The notes beneath the pieces were generated by a model that was not told the origin of the DNA, did no database searches, and saw only the letters and a program-made list of their open reading frames with translations. A stretch of DNA of 64,000 nucleotides from Tenacibaculum aquimarinum (GTDB lineage: Bacteria > Bacteroidota > Bacteroidia > Flavobacteriales > Flavobacteriaceae), in NCBI RefSeq assembly GCF_022478115.1, contig NZ_JAKGSC010000001.1, positions 992,001 through 1,056,000 of the forward strand, read 5' to 3'. A program made the translations under genes and the position numbers. This document shows, piece after piece, positions 25,882 through 35,772 of this stretch (its first letter is position 1; the number at the start of each line of letters is the position of its first letter).

Positions 25882-28710
25882 TTAATGTGCTTCTAGCCAA
25901 TTTTGTCCTAAATCCATTTCAACATCTAACGGAACAGCCATTTTAAAAGCATTTTCCATTTCCTCTTTAATAATTGGCTTTATAATGTCTAATTCGTCTT
26001 TATGAGCATCAAAAACCAATTCATCATGCACTTGTAAAAGCATTTTAGATTTAAAGTTTTCTTTCTCAAAACGATTGTAAATATTAATCATTGCTAACTT
26101 TATAATATCTGCGGCAGAACCTTGAATTGGTGCATTTACCGCATTTCTTTCCGCAGCATTTTTTACAACAGCATTTCTTGAGTTGATGTCTTTTAAATAT
26201 CTACGCCTTTTTAAAACAGTTTCTACATAACCATGTTCACGTGCAAAATCTACCAAAGAAGCCATGTAGGCTTTTAACTTCGGATAGGTTTCGTAATACG
26301 TGTCAATTAGTTCTTTTGCTTCGCCACGAGATAAATCAGTTTGATTGCTTAACCCGAAAGCAGAAACACCATAAATAATTCCGAAATTTACCGTTTTTGC
26401 ATTGCTACGTTGCTCACGAGTAACTTCTTCTAGTGGAACGTTAAATACTTTTGCAGCGGTTGAAGCGTGAATGTCTTCACCATTTTTAAAAGCATTAATC
26501 ATGGTTTCTTCTTCACTTAAAGCTGCGATAATTCGCAATTCAATTTGAGAATAATCGGCAGCTAATAAAACGTAATTTTCATCTCTTGGAATAAACGCTT
26601 TTCTAACTTCTCTACCACGTTCTGTTCTAATAGGAATGTTCTGTAAATTAGGATTGTTAGAACTTAAACGTCCAGTTGCAGCAACAGCTTGCATGTATTG
26701 TGTATGAATTCTTCCTGTTTTTGGATTGATTTCATTTGGCAACGCATCTACATACGTGCTTTGTAGTTTTTTATATTGACGATATTCTTTAATATCTCTA
26801 ATAATTTGATGATCCTTTTCAAGGAAAGATAAAATATCTTCTCCTGTTTTATATTGCCCTGTTTTTGTTTTTTTAGGCTTGTCTACCAACTTCATGTTTT
26901 CAAACAAAACAATACCTAATTGTTTAGGAGAAGCAATGTTAAACTCTTCGCCAGCTTGTTCGTAAATTCCTTTTTCTAGTCGATTTATATCATCTGTTAA
27001 AGCAACAGAAAGTTCTTTTAAGAAATCGATGTTTAAGTTAATTCCTTCAATTTCCATAGCTGTTAAAACCGAAACCAAAGGCAATTCTACTTCATTAAAA
27101 AGTTTTGTTAGGTTTCCATCCGATAATTCTTTGGTAAAATGCTCTTTTAATTGCAACGTAATATCTGCATCTTCAACCGCGTATTCTGTCTGTTTTTCTA
27201 TAGCAACAGTTCGCATAGAAAGTTGATTTTTCCCTTTTTTACCAATCAATTCTGTAATAGAAACAGGCTGATAATTCAAATACGTTTCTGCCAACATATC
27301 CATATTATGTCGCATGTCTGGATTAATTAGATAATGCGCAATCATCGTATCGAATAACTTCCCTTTTACAGGCATATTGTAATTAGACAATACCTTAATA
27401 TCATACTTTAAATTATGACCAATTTTTTCGATTTCTTCGGAAGTAAAAAACGTTCGAAACTCCTCTAAAATAGCTTTTGTTTCGGCTTGATCTTCAGGAA
27501 ATGAAACATAATATCCTTTTCCAACTTCAAACGAAAAAGCAATTCCTATTAGCTCAACTTCCAAAGCTTTTAAACCAGTAGTTTCTGTATCAAAACAAAC
27601 CGAAGTTTGCTGCATCAACTTTTTAAGTAATAGTTTTCTTGATAAAGGCGAATCTATATGTTGATAAAAATGACTCGTATTTTCAATAGTTTTAAATCCA
27701 GATGCAATTGCTGCTTCAGAAACGGTTCCTGTTCCTGGCGCAGCAAATAAATCGAATTGACCTTCAGTTTTTGGTGCTGCTTTTTTAGCTTCAACTTTGG
27801 TTTCTGTTTTAACTTCAGTTGTTGTTTCTGTATTAAAAGTTCTTAAGAAGTTAGTTAATAAATTTCTGAATTCTAACTCGTTAAAAAGTTCCGTTACTTT
27901 TGGTATATCTGGTTGGTCTAACTCAAAATCCTTAGCGTTAAAAGTTACAGGAACATCCAGCATAATGGTTGCTAGTTTCTTAGAAAGTAAACCTAGTTCT
28001 CCATTAGCTTCAACTTTCTCTTTCATTTTTCCTTTTAAATCTGCTGTGTTTGCTAACAGGTTTTCCATAGAACCATAAGCAGCTAAAAATTTCTTTGCAG
28101 TTTTTTCTCCAACACCAGGCAAACCAGGAATATTATCGGCAGAATCCCCCATCATTCCTAAGAAATCAATAACTTGTTCAGGTGTTTCTACGCCAAATTT
28201 TTCTTGTACTTCTGGAACTCCCCAAATATCGTAACCGCCACCAAAACGTGGTTTGTACATAAAAATATTTTCAGAAACCAATTGCGCAAAATCCTTATCT
28301 GGCGTTACCATGTAAGTTTTATAGCCTTCTTTTTCTGCTTGTTTTGAGAGTGTTCCAATAACATCATCTGCTTCAAAACCTGCTTTTACCATAATTGGTA
28401 TATGCATAGCTTTTAAGATTTCTTGTATATAAGGTACAGCCAATTTAATAGCTTCTGGAGTTTCGTCTCTGTTTGCTTTATAGGCTTCAAACATTTCAAC
28501 TCTATCTACACTTCCGCCTTTATCAAAGCAAACAGCTAAATGATCTGGTCTTTCACGTTTAATTACATCTAAAAGTGAGTTCATAAAACCCATAATTGCA
28601 GAAGTGTCTAAACCTTTGCTATTAATTCTTGGGTTTTTAATAAAAGCATAATATCCGCGGAAAATTAATGCAAAAGCATCAACTAAAAAAACTCTTTTTT
28701 GATCTGACAT
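25882..28710 (-). CDS. polA: DNA polymerase I
   Basis: A 942-aa polymerase with all three domains: N-terminal 5'-3' exonuclease (about 1-290), 3'-5' proofreading domain with an intact DTETTG (about residue 373), and family A polymerase with DYSQIELR near 719 and QVHDELVFD near the end. It fills gaps and removes primers. The ATG at 28710 is used because the longer ORF starts with a TTG inside the -7 element TAAATTTG (28732-28739). Confidence 0.97.
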   Translation of the reverse strand: MSDQKRVFLVDAFALIFRGYYAFIKNPRINSKGLDTSAIMGFMNSLLDVIKRERPDHLAVCFDKGGSVDRVEMFEAYKANRDETPEAIKLAVPYIQEILKAMHIPIMVKAGFEADDVIGTLSKQAEKEGYKTYMVTPDKDFAQLVSENIFMYKPRFGGGYDIWGVPEVQEKFGVETPEQVIDFLGMMGDSADNIPGLPGVGEKTAKKFLAAYGSMENLLANTADLKGKMKEKVEANGELGLLSKKLATIMLDVPVTFNAKDFELDQPDIPKVTELFNELEFRNLLTNFLRTFNTETTTEVKTETKVEAKKAAPKTEGQFDLFAAPGTGTVSEAAIASGFKTIENTSHFYQHIDSPLSRKLLLKKLMQQTSVCFDTETTGLKALEVELIGIAFSFEVGKGYYVSFPEDQAETKAILEEFRTFFTSEEIEKIGHNLKYDIKVLSNYNMPVKGKLFDTMIAHYLINPDMRHNMDMLAETYLNYQPVSITELIGKKGKNQLSMRTVAIEKQTEYAVEDADITLQLKEHFTKELSDGNLTKLFNEVELPLVSVLTAMEIEGINLNIDFLKELSVALTDDINRLEKGIYEQAGEEFNIASPKQLGIVLFENMKLVDKPKKTKTGQYKTGEDILSFLEKDHQIIRDIKEYRQYKKLQSTYVDALPNEINPKTGRIHTQYMQAVAATGRLSSNNPNLQNIPIRTERGREVRKAFIPRDENYVLLAADYSQIELRIIAALSEEETMINAFKNGEDIHASTAAKVFNVPLEEVTREQRSNAKTVNFGIIYGVSAFGLSNQTDLSRGEAKELIDTYYETYPKLKAYMASLVDFAREHGYVETVLKRRRYLKDINSRNAVVKNAAERNAVNAPIQGSAADIIKLAMINIYNRFEKENFKSKMLLQVHDELVFDAHKDELDIIKPIIKEEMENAFKMAVPLDVEMDLGQNWLEAH

Positions 28711-28731
28711 TTTATATAATTTGAAAGAAAT

Positions 28732-28739
28732 CAAATTTA
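28732..28739 (-). promoter_or_regulatory. polA promoter -7 element
   Basis: The minus strand reads TAAATTTG, a perfect TAnnTTTG, 22 bp upstream of the polA ATG. No clear TTTG lies 19 bp further up. Confidence 0.55.
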
Positions 28740-28784
28740 CAAAACTTAAAGGAAGGTCTGTGTATTTTTTATTAACATCACTTC

Positions 28785-28821
28785 AAAAAAAAAGAATCAA
28801 TTAAATTGCTTTAATTGATTC
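28785..28821 (-). terminator. terminator of the T9SS protein gene
   Basis: The 12-bp stem GAATCAATTAAA / TTTAATTGATTC (4-nt loop) is followed on the minus strand by nine T. Confidence 0.92.
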
Positions 28822-28855
28822 CTTGGTCTAAAACTTTAATTAATCCTTTTAAGGC

Positions 28856-29836
28856 TTAACTTTTAATTATTTTTTTCACTAATTCAAATTTTTCAGATTT
28901 AATTTTTAATAAGTAAATCCCTGATTTTATTGAAGATAAGTCTATTGTTTTTTTGCTTTCAGAAATTAAAACTAGTTTACCTAATAACGTGTAGACTTCT
29001 AAACTAGTTATTTCATTTGGACTCGAAATTGATATTGAGTTAGATGTCGGGTTTGGATAAATAATAGTTTTTTGAGCTAAATCATAATCAGAAGTTAGTA
29101 AAGTTGTGCAGTTTGTAGAAAAAATGGCAGAAGCTGGTTTTGTAAAATTAGCATCTGCATAGGCAACATCATCAACCTCTATACAAGATAGGCTTGGGTT
29201 ATTGTTGGCAAGAAAAAATGTCATGTTAGTATTGTTTCCGTTTTTCCCATTTAATTCTGCAAGGTTACTGTTTCCTTGGCACCTTAACTGAATAAGGCTT
29301 GAGTTGCTAGAAATGTCTAAAGAAGACAAGTTGTTGTTTTGAACTCTTAATTGTTCTAAACTAGTATTAGAAGTTGTGTTTATTGCTGTTAGCATATTAC
29401 TTTGAGCAAAAACTTGGATTAATAAGGTGTTATTTGCAATGTTTATTGTACTAATATTATTGCCTCTGAAACGTAAATGAGTTAAAGCTGTATTGCTGTC
29501 TACGTTTAATGTACTTAAATTATTATCTCTACATCTTAATTGTTTTAAACTTGTTAATGTAGATACATCTAAAGTGCTTAAATTATTATATTCACAGTGT
29601 AGTTGTGTAAGATTTGTAAAAGCCTCGATTCCTGTTAGGTCAGAAATATTCTTGCTATCAATATTTAAAGTTCCAGTAACAGCTAGTGCATCTGCATTAG
29701 ATATTTGTCCATTAACAATACCATCTGTATCAATACTTTGCGCAATAAGTTCTGTTTCAAAATTTACATCTGGAATAGATACTTGTGCAAATGTCGTTAT
29801 CGAGCATAGGAATAATATAAAAGTAATTTTTTTCAT
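28856..29836 (-). CDS. secreted leucine-rich-repeat protein with T9SS sorting domain
   Basis: A 326-aa protein. Signal peptide at residues 1-17 (ending TFAQ). A run of about eight LRR units of the form L..L....N.LS.L.(v/i)s...(S/T)L..L follows, from about 55 to 210. A C-terminal type A T9SS sorting domain starts near 255 (IIYPNPTSNSISI... ending ELVKKIIKS). It should be exported through the type IX secretion system, probably to the cell surface, for binding or adhesion. Ligand unknown. It has its own terminator. Confidence 0.9.
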   Translation of the reverse strand: MKKITFILFLCSITTFAQVSIPDVNFETELIAQSIDTDGIVNGQISNADALAVTGTLNIDSKNISDLTGIEAFTNLTQLHCEYNNLSTLDVSTLTSLKQLRCRDNNLSTLNVDSNTALTHLRFRGNNISTINIANNTLLIQVFAQSNMLTAINTTSNTSLEQLRVQNNNLSSLDISSNSSLIQLRCQGNSNLAELNGKNGNNTNMTFFLANNNPSLSCIEVDDVAYADANFTKPASAIFSTNCTTLLTSDYDLAQKTIIYPNPTSNSISISSPNEITSLEVYTLLGKLVLISESKKTIDLSSIKSGIYLLKIKSEKFELVKKIIKS

Positions 29837-30003
29837 AATAGCCTTTTTTAGTAATTCTAGAAAATATGGGGGAGTTTTTGCCTTAAATTGTAAAGCGAAA
29901 GTAATAATTTAGTTTTTGTTATAAGAAAATCAAGAACTATTTTATACTAAATAAAGTAATAAACTTTAACAAGACGTTAAAATTCATTAGAAGTTTAAAC
30001 AGT

Positions 30004-30011
30004 TATCTTTG
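30004..30011 (+). promoter_or_regulatory. candidate promoter of the metallophosphoesterase
   Basis: TATCTTTG fits TAnnTTTG, 21 bp before the ATG. The upstream half-site is unclear. Confidence 0.45.
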
Positions 30012-30032
30012 ATAATATTTTAAACTTTTTTT

Positions 30033-31253
30033 ATGCCTCGTTGGTTTATCCCTTTAGTAATCCTTTCAATACTATTTTTTGCCCTAGAAATATATGCTTT
30101 TCAAGCAATAAAAACACTTACTAAGAATAAATTAATCCGTTATGGTTGGTTATTATTTAGTGTGGTTGCTTACGGATATTTTTTATATACAATGTTTACG
30201 TATGATAGGAGTAATGGGCAAACAAGAGAATTTCAGTGGGCGGTTGGTATTTTGCTAATTGCTTTAATTCCTAAAATCTTTATGATTTTAGCTTTGTTAA
30301 GCGAAGACGTTTTTAGAATTTTACAAAAAGGAGTTTCACTGTTTTCTTCGGAAACAAAACCATTGGCAGGACGTAGAAAATTTATGTCGCAAATAGCTTT
30401 AGGTTTAGCTGCAATACCGCTTGCAAGTTTGCTGTATGGTATTTTTAAAGGAAAATACAATTACAAAGTTTTAAAATATCAACTTACATTTAAAGATTTG
30501 CCGGAAGCTTTTAATGGTTTTACAATTTCTCATATTACAGATATTCATTCTGGAAGTTTCGATAATAAAGAGAAAATTGAATATGCTGTAGATTTAATCA
30601 ATCAGCAAAAATCAGATATTCTATTTTTCACAGGAGATATTGTAAACAATTTCGCCTCAGAAATGGACGATTGGATTCCTTCTTTCAGCAAATTAAATGC
30701 GCCAATGGGAAAATACTCAATACTTGGTAATCACGATTATGGAGATTATGCTGACTGGAAAACCCCAGAAGCAAAAGCTAAAAACTTTAAAGCTGTAAAA
30801 GAGATTCATCCCCAAATTGGATTCGATTTATTACTAAATGAAAATCGCTACATAGAAAAAGACGGACAAAAAATAGCACTTGTTGGTGTGGAGAATTGGG
30901 GAAAAGGTTTCAATCAAGCGGGCGATTTGCAAAAAGCATCAGAAGGCGTTAATAAAGAGGATTTTAAAATTCTACTTTCTCACGACCCAAGTCATTGGGA
31001 AAATAAAGTAAAACAAAACGATTTTAATTATCATCTTACCTTAAGTGGCCATACACATGGTTTGCAATTTGGAATAGAAATCCCAGGATTTATAAAATGG
31101 AGTCCAGCAAAATACGTTTACAAACAGTGGGCAGGTTTGTATGAGGAATTTGGCAGATACGTTAATGTAAATCGTGGTTTTGGTTATCATGCTTTTCCGG
31201 GTCGCGTAGGTATTTGGCCAGAAATTACGGTAATAGAGCTCAAAAAAGGCTGA
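30033..31253 (+). CDS. membrane-anchored metallophosphoesterase (YkuE-like)
   Basis: A 406-aa protein. The N-terminal part has about four TM helices (residues 5-25, 33-52, 68-90 and 115-137). The C-terminal calcineurin-like phosphoesterase domain has all metal-ligand motifs: SHITDIHSG, FFTGDIVNN, LGNHDYGD, LLSHDPSHW and LSGHTHGLQ. It probably hydrolyses a membrane-associated phosphoester such as a lipid intermediate; substrate unknown. It is followed by the thioredoxin-like gene with its own promoter. Confidence 0.88.
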   Translation: MPRWFIPLVILSILFFALEIYAFQAIKTLTKNKLIRYGWLLFSVVAYGYFLYTMFTYDRSNGQTREFQWAVGILLIALIPKIFMILALLSEDVFRILQKGVSLFSSETKPLAGRRKFMSQIALGLAAIPLASLLYGIFKGKYNYKVLKYQLTFKDLPEAFNGFTISHITDIHSGSFDNKEKIEYAVDLINQQKSDILFFTGDIVNNFASEMDDWIPSFSKLNAPMGKYSILGNHDYGDYADWKTPEAKAKNFKAVKEIHPQIGFDLLLNENRYIEKDGQKIALVGVENWGKGFNQAGDLQKASEGVNKEDFKILLSHDPSHWENKVKQNDFNYHLTLSGHTHGLQFGIEIPGFIKWSPAKYVYKQWAGLYEEFGRYVNVNRGFGYHAFPGRVGIWPEITVIELKKG

Positions 31254-31279
31254 TAACCAGCTGATTTATGTAAAAATAG

Positions 31280-31287
31280 TATATTTG
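31280..31287 (+). promoter_or_regulatory. promoter -7 element of the thioredoxin-like gene
   Basis: TATATTTG fits TAnnTTTG, 53 bp before the ATG, with T-rich sequence at the expected -33 position. Confidence 0.55.
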
Positions 31288-31340
31288 TAAGTGAAACAGT
31301 TTCTCCCAAAGGTTTCAGTATAAACTAAAAATAAAAAAAG

Positions 31341-31634
31341 ATGACAAAGTTTGGAGATATAATAAGTACGGACAAACCGGTGTTAATAGATTTTTATACA
31401 ACATGGGAAGAAGTAGATAATCCTGCAGCTACACTTCGTTCTGTTGCTGCTGCTTTAGGGGGCAAGGCAAAAATAATTAAGATAGACGTTGAAAAAAATG
31501 AGTTTCTTGCCGAAGCACTAAGAGTAAAAGGAAATCCAACGTTTATGATTTACAAAAATGGCGAAATGAAATGGCGTCAAACAGGTAATCAAGATGCAAA
31601 AACACTTATAGGTTTAGTAAAACAATATCTTTAA
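31341..31634 (+). CDS. thioredoxin-fold protein lacking the CxxC active site
   Basis: A 97-aa single thioredoxin domain. The strand and helix pattern is intact (VLIDFYTTW, KIIKIDVEKN, the cis-Pro loop GNPTFMIYKNG). The WCGPC motif is replaced by WEEVDNP, and the protein has no cysteine at all. It cannot do disulfide exchange and may be a binding or chaperone-type fold. Similar redox-dead versions are, to my knowledge, common in Flavobacteriia. It is soluble, with no signal peptide. Confidence 0.88.
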   Translation: MTKFGDIISTDKPVLIDFYTTWEEVDNPAATLRSVAAALGGKAKIIKIDVEKNEFLAEALRVKGNPTFMIYKNGEMKWRQTGNQDAKTLIGLVKQYL

Positions 31635-31639
31635 TTTTT

Positions 31640-31725
31640 TTAGAAGCTATTCCTGCTTTCACTACTCGCTTTTTTTCATGCTTCAAAAAGAGCTCAAACA
31701 AAACCGTTCAATCAGGGCTAAACTA
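31640..31725. repeat. intergenic REP-like palindromic sequence
   Basis: The convergent gap between the thioredoxin-like and deacetylase genes contains GCTTTTTTT (31668-31676) facing AAAAAGAGC, a hairpin flanked by AAGCTATTCCTGC and CAATCAGGGCT. I recall this composition as a repeated intergenic element in flavobacterial genomes, but only this copy and a looser relative near 62770 are visible here. The hairpin may also end both genes. Confidence 0.4.
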
Positions 31726-31735
31726 GTTTATAAGC

Positions 31736-32356
31736 TTATGTAATTGCTTTAAACGTAAAACCTTTTTTAGAAAATTCCTCCAATACTTTTGGTAAAACAT
31801 AGGTGAGTTTTTCACTTGCTTTTAAACTATCATGAAAAACTACAATACTTCCATTGTTGGTGTTTCTTAGAACATTCTGTAAACATTGCTCTCTAGAAAT
31901 TGAAGTATCAAAATCAGCAGAAAGAACGCTCCACATAATTATTTTATAGCCTTTTTTAATTAACTCTTTTCCTTGCGAAGCTTTAATTTTCCCGTAAGGC
32001 GGTCTAAATAATTTTGATTCTATAAGTTTAGATGCAGTTTCAATATTGTTTAAATAATTAACCGTTTTGTGTTTCCAACCATTAAAATGATTCTGAGTGT
32101 GGTTTCCAACAGTATGACCTTCAGTAATAAGTCTTTTAAAAATATCAGGATGTTTTTCAACGTTTTTTCCAATACAAAAAAAAGTAGCTTTTGCGTTATA
32201 CTTTTGTAATTCAGAAAGTACAAAATCGGTTATTTCTGGAGTTGGTCCATCATCAAAAGTTAAGTAAATTTCTTTTTTATCCGAAGAAAAACGCCACGTA
32301 TAATTAGAGAAAATTCTCGTAAATATACGTGGGGTTTTAGTGAAATATAATTTCAT
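31736..32356 (-). CDS. polysaccharide deacetylase (NodB domain)
   Basis: A 206-aa NodB-type carbohydrate esterase 4. All five motifs are present: TFDDGP (near 33), HTQNH, RPPYG, WSVLSADF and VVFHDS. It would remove acetyl groups from a peptidoglycan, chitin-like or exopolysaccharide substrate. No signal peptide or membrane anchor is evident, so localisation is open. It is 12 bp downstream of the DUF2723 gene and probably shares its transcript. Confidence 0.9.
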   Translation of the reverse strand: MKLYFTKTPRIFTRIFSNYTWRFSSDKKEIYLTFDDGPTPEITDFVLSELQKYNAKATFFCIGKNVEKHPDIFKRLITEGHTVGNHTQNHFNGWKHKTVNYLNNIETASKLIESKLFRPPYGKIKASQGKELIKKGYKIIMWSVLSADFDTSISREQCLQNVLRNTNNGSIVVFHDSLKASEKLTYVLPKVLEEFSKKGFTFKAIT

Positions 32357-32368
32357 TGGTTAGGTTAA

Positions 32369-35300
32369 CTATTCTAATTCTTCATCAGGTAATAAATGAC
32401 TAAATAGTTTTACGTTCTTAAGAAATCTATCTTTTAGTTTAGTTACGTATAAAGGGTCAGAATCAAAGTTTTCTGCCTGTCTAACTAAATTCTGAAACAT
32501 ATATAAATCAGTATCTAAATCATCAAACATTAAATTAATATCTTCATCTTTAAATGTGCTATAATGTACTAAACGTTGTTCAATAATTTCTGCTAAAGTA
32601 TTTGCTGTTTGTCTTGCTTTTTCAGTATTCCCAACTTCATAGTATAGTTCTGGGTAAGCTAATGCAATAGAATAATGATCAAAATCTTTTATTGGCATTT
32701 TCTCTAAAGATAAATCTAACACTTCGTTTGCTTTTAAAGTGTCTCCTTCTTTTACAAATGTTTCAGATAAGCGCATTAAGTTATTTCGCATAGAAATAGC
32801 ATTTCTTTTTGTTTGAGAATCTAAATAGATTTTACCATCATTAATGTTTCTGAAATTCCATTTTTTAACATTATTGTACATTTTATCTGGATCAATTCTT
32901 CCCATATCAAACATACTATTTTGACCAACAGGTGTTCTAATAGGTACTAATTTAAAAGCTAAACCATCTAATTGTAAGTAATCTTTCATCCAAATATATT
33001 CAGAATCAGCATTAGAACCTCCAGTAAAATAAATAGGACGTTTCCAGTCAAAATTATTTAAAATGTCTAACATTAAAATACTGTTTTTACCAATTCCGCT
33101 ATCAATAGTAATATCAATAAAATCTACCATTTTATCGGCATCTTTTTGTGCTACAATTCCGTGTTTAAGAGCATTTTCTTTGTTTACTGGAATTCTAATT
33201 TTATTGGTTGGTAATATTTTTTCAGGAACACCATCTTCTTCTAAATCATAGAAAGTTCTTTCATTGTCGCTTCTTACCCAACGCATAAAATCTTTTAAAG
33301 ATAAAACCGAATCTTTTGGAACTGCAGCTAAGCCTTCAAAATAATAAGCAGCATCTAAAGTTCCATAAGAATATTCTTTATGAGTTAATGCAGATGGAAT
33401 TGGAGCTGCTTTATAGGTTGCTTTTTTCATTTGATCTATATACCAATCTGTTTGAAAAAGGCTTGTGTTTACTAACTTTATGTCGGTTCTAATACCTTCT
33501 ACTTCTTGCATGTACCAAAGCGGAAAGGTGTCATTGTCTCCAATTGTAAACATAATTGAATTTGGGTCACAGCTTTCTAAGTAAGCTTGTGCGTTTAAGT
33601 GAGTTGTATAGCGATTAGAACGATCGTGGTCGTCCCAATTTTGAACTCCCATTAAAACTGGCACAGCAAACAAAGCAACAGCCGATATTCCGGTAGCAAC
33701 CATTTTTTTATTGGCATATTTTTTAAAACTCTCGTATAATGAAAGTACTCCAAAACCAATCCAAATAGCAAAAATATAAAAGGAACCAACTACAGCGTAG
33801 TCACGTTCTCTTGGTTCAAAAGGTTTAGGGTTTGTGTAGAAAATAATAGCAAAACCTGTAAAAGCAAAGAATAAAAATAAAACAAATAAGTTCTTTTTGT
33901 CTTTACTTATTTGATATAGCAATCCTATGATTCCTAGAATAAGAGGTAAAAAGAAATAAACATTTCTTCCTTTGTTGTTTTTGACATCATCTGGCAATGC
34001 TTGTTGCGAACCAAGTCTTATTTCATCAATAAAATCAAAGCCACTAATCCAGTTTCCGTTTTTAGCATCTAAATGTCCTTGAACATCGTTTTGTCTTCCG
34101 GCGAAATTCCACATAAAATAACGACCATACATGTAGCCAAACTGAAAATCGACCATAAACTTAATGTTCTCTAAAAATGTAGGTCTTCTTTTGCTGTTTT
34201 TTGGAATTCCAGCAATAGCTTTATACATTTCTTCGGAAGCAGGATCAACCATTCTTGGTATAAAACCTTTGTGTTTACTAGACCAATTTGGCAATGCGTT
34301 TTTGTAGTTATTTACAATCTCGTATTTGCCATTTCTCTTTTCATACTTAGGTTTATCATCTCTATAGGGATTAGAAGCATCTTGTTCTCTATTGTGTGTA
34401 AATGAGTAATACTTATCGTAAAACACATTTGCATCTCCGTATTGTTCACGGTTGTAATAAGCTAGTAATTCACGAGCACTTGATGGGTCATTTTCATTAA
34501 TAGTTGTGTTCGCATTTGCTCTAATTGGTAACATTAACCAGGAAGAAAATCCGATAACAATAAATAATACTGAAAGCGTTAAGGTATTTCCTGTAACATA
34601 TCCTTTTTTTCGCGTATAGTTTAATCCGAAGTAAAACAATGCAATTAATACAATACCAGCAATTATAGTTCCTGAGTTATATGGTAATCCAATTGAATTG
34701 ATAAAGAATAATTCTGATACACTAAAGAATTTTAGCGTAAACGGAAATAGAAATTTAAAGACAAATAATAATACAACAACAGAAGCTATTGTAGCTATTG
34801 CTGTTGTCTTTAGGTTGATGTTTTTATAGGTTTTAAAGAAATATAAAAGTACAATTGACGGTATTACCAGCAATGATAAAATATGAACTCCAAATGATAA
34901 ACCAACTACAAAACTGATTAAAACCAGCCATTTGTTTCCTCTTGGTTGTCCAGTTTCACTTTCCCATTTTAGGCCAAGCCAAAATAATAAAGCCATTAAA
35001 AATGAAGACATTGCATATACTTCTCCTTCAACAGCACTAAACCAAAAACTATCAGAAAATGTGTATGCTAAAGCACCAACTAAACCACTTCCTAAAATAG
35101 CAATATATTTTCCTTCTGTTAATTCACCCGATTTTTTTGCTAATTTTTCTCCAAGGTTTGTAATGGTCCAAAACAAAAATAAAATAGTAAATGCACTTGC
35201 TAAGGCAGACATAAAGTTTACCATTTTAGCAATGTTTGCTACATCATTTGTAAACATTGCAAAGAAAGCTCCAAGCATTTGAAAAAGTGGTGCTCCTGGT

Positions 35301-35458
35301 GGATGACCTACTTCTAATTTTACTGATGTAGAAATATATTCCCCACAATCCCAAGCACTTACGGTTGGTTCTAATGTAAGTGTATAGGTGATTAATGCAA
35401 TTGCAAAAGCAGCCCATCCTAAGATTGTATTTAATTTTTTATAGTTGATAGTGTTCAT
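32369..35458 (-). CDS. DUF2723 family membrane protein (putative glycosyltransferase)
   Basis: A 1029-aa protein with the DUF2723 signature at the N-terminus (LEPTVSAWDCGEYISTSVKLEVGHPPGAPLFQML split by TM1). About 12 TM helices lie between residues 10 and 600, followed by a large extracytoplasmic C-terminal domain. The acidic first loop resembles GT-C glycosyltransferases; these proteins are thought to glycosylate exported proteins or lipids. The activity is inferred from the fold type. The C-terminal part contains helical-repeat-like sequence. Confidence 0.88.
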   Translation of the reverse strand: MNTINYKKLNTILGWAAFAIALITYTLTLEPTVSAWDCGEYISTSVKLEVGHPPGAPLFQMLGAFFAMFTNDVANIAKMVNFMSALASAFTILFLFWTITNLGEKLAKKSGELTEGKYIAILGSGLVGALAYTFSDSFWFSAVEGEVYAMSSFLMALLFWLGLKWESETGQPRGNKWLVLISFVVGLSFGVHILSLLVIPSIVLLYFFKTYKNINLKTTAIATIASVVVLLFVFKFLFPFTLKFFSVSELFFINSIGLPYNSGTIIAGIVLIALFYFGLNYTRKKGYVTGNTLTLSVLFIVIGFSSWLMLPIRANANTTINENDPSSARELLAYYNREQYGDANVFYDKYYSFTHNREQDASNPYRDDKPKYEKRNGKYEIVNNYKNALPNWSSKHKGFIPRMVDPASEEMYKAIAGIPKNSKRRPTFLENIKFMVDFQFGYMYGRYFMWNFAGRQNDVQGHLDAKNGNWISGFDFIDEIRLGSQQALPDDVKNNKGRNVYFFLPLILGIIGLLYQISKDKKNLFVLFLFFAFTGFAIIFYTNPKPFEPRERDYAVVGSFYIFAIWIGFGVLSLYESFKKYANKKMVATGISAVALFAVPVLMGVQNWDDHDRSNRYTTHLNAQAYLESCDPNSIMFTIGDNDTFPLWYMQEVEGIRTDIKLVNTSLFQTDWYIDQMKKATYKAAPIPSALTHKEYSYGTLDAAYYFEGLAAVPKDSVLSLKDFMRWVRSDNERTFYDLEEDGVPEKILPTNKIRIPVNKENALKHGIVAQKDADKMVDFIDITIDSGIGKNSILMLDILNNFDWKRPIYFTGGSNADSEYIWMKDYLQLDGLAFKLVPIRTPVGQNSMFDMGRIDPDKMYNNVKKWNFRNINDGKIYLDSQTKRNAISMRNNLMRLSETFVKEGDTLKANEVLDLSLEKMPIKDFDHYSIALAYPELYYEVGNTEKARQTANTLAEIIEQRLVHYSTFKDEDINLMFDDLDTDLYMFQNLVRQAENFDSDPLYVTKLKDRFLKNVKLFSHLLPDEELE

Positions 35459-35592
35459 AGTTGTACTTAAATGTCGGGCGAATTTACTAATTTAATAGAA
35501 TATTAAAGCCTTAAGTTTCATGGAAATAATAAGAGTTGGTCATAAAAGTTTGTTAAAGAGAAAAAAAGAAATGTAAAAATCATTAGAAATTG

Positions 35593-35623
35593 TTTGCATA
35601 ATAAAAAGTTTGGTTTAAATTTG
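35593..35623 (+). promoter_or_regulatory. tRNA-Gln promoter
   Basis: TTTG (35593-35596) and TAAATTTG (35616-35623) are separated by exactly 19 bp, the Bacteroidota consensus, 18 bp before the mature tRNA. Confidence 0.85.
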
Positions 35624-35641
35624 CACCCGCAATAATACTAT

Positions 35642-35713
35642 TGGCCTATGGTGTAATTGGTAACACACCGGTTTTTGGTACCGACATTCAAGGTTCGAGT
35701 CCTTGTAGGCCAA
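35642..35713 (+). tRNA. tRNA-Gln (anticodon TTG)
   Basis: 72 nt. The acceptor TGGCCTA/TAGGCCA and T arm CAAGG/CCTTG with TTCGAGT loop pair fully, and the D stem is GTGT/ACAC. The anticodon loop TTTTGGT gives anticodon TTG. The CCA end is not encoded. Its last 16 bases are also the left boundary of an integrated island. Confidence 0.95.
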
Positions 35714-35714
35714 C
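35698..35714 (+). repeat. left attachment site (attL) of the tRNA-Gln island
   Basis: AGTCCTTGTAGGCCAAC occurs here, in the tRNA T arm and acceptor, and again at 56920-56936. Confidence 0.9.
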
Positions 35715-35717
35715 TTA

Positions 35718-35752
35718 AAAAGCTTATAATCGTTTGATTATAAGCTTTTTGT
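35718..35752 (+). terminator. element-encoded terminator after tRNA-Gln
   Basis: The perfect 14-bp stem AAAAGCTTATAATC / GATTATAAGCTTTT (4-nt loop) plus T run lies just inside the island. It replaces the chromosomal terminator displaced to 56941-56968. Confidence 0.9.
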
Positions 35753-35772
35753 ATTTTTAAAATATTTTCAGC

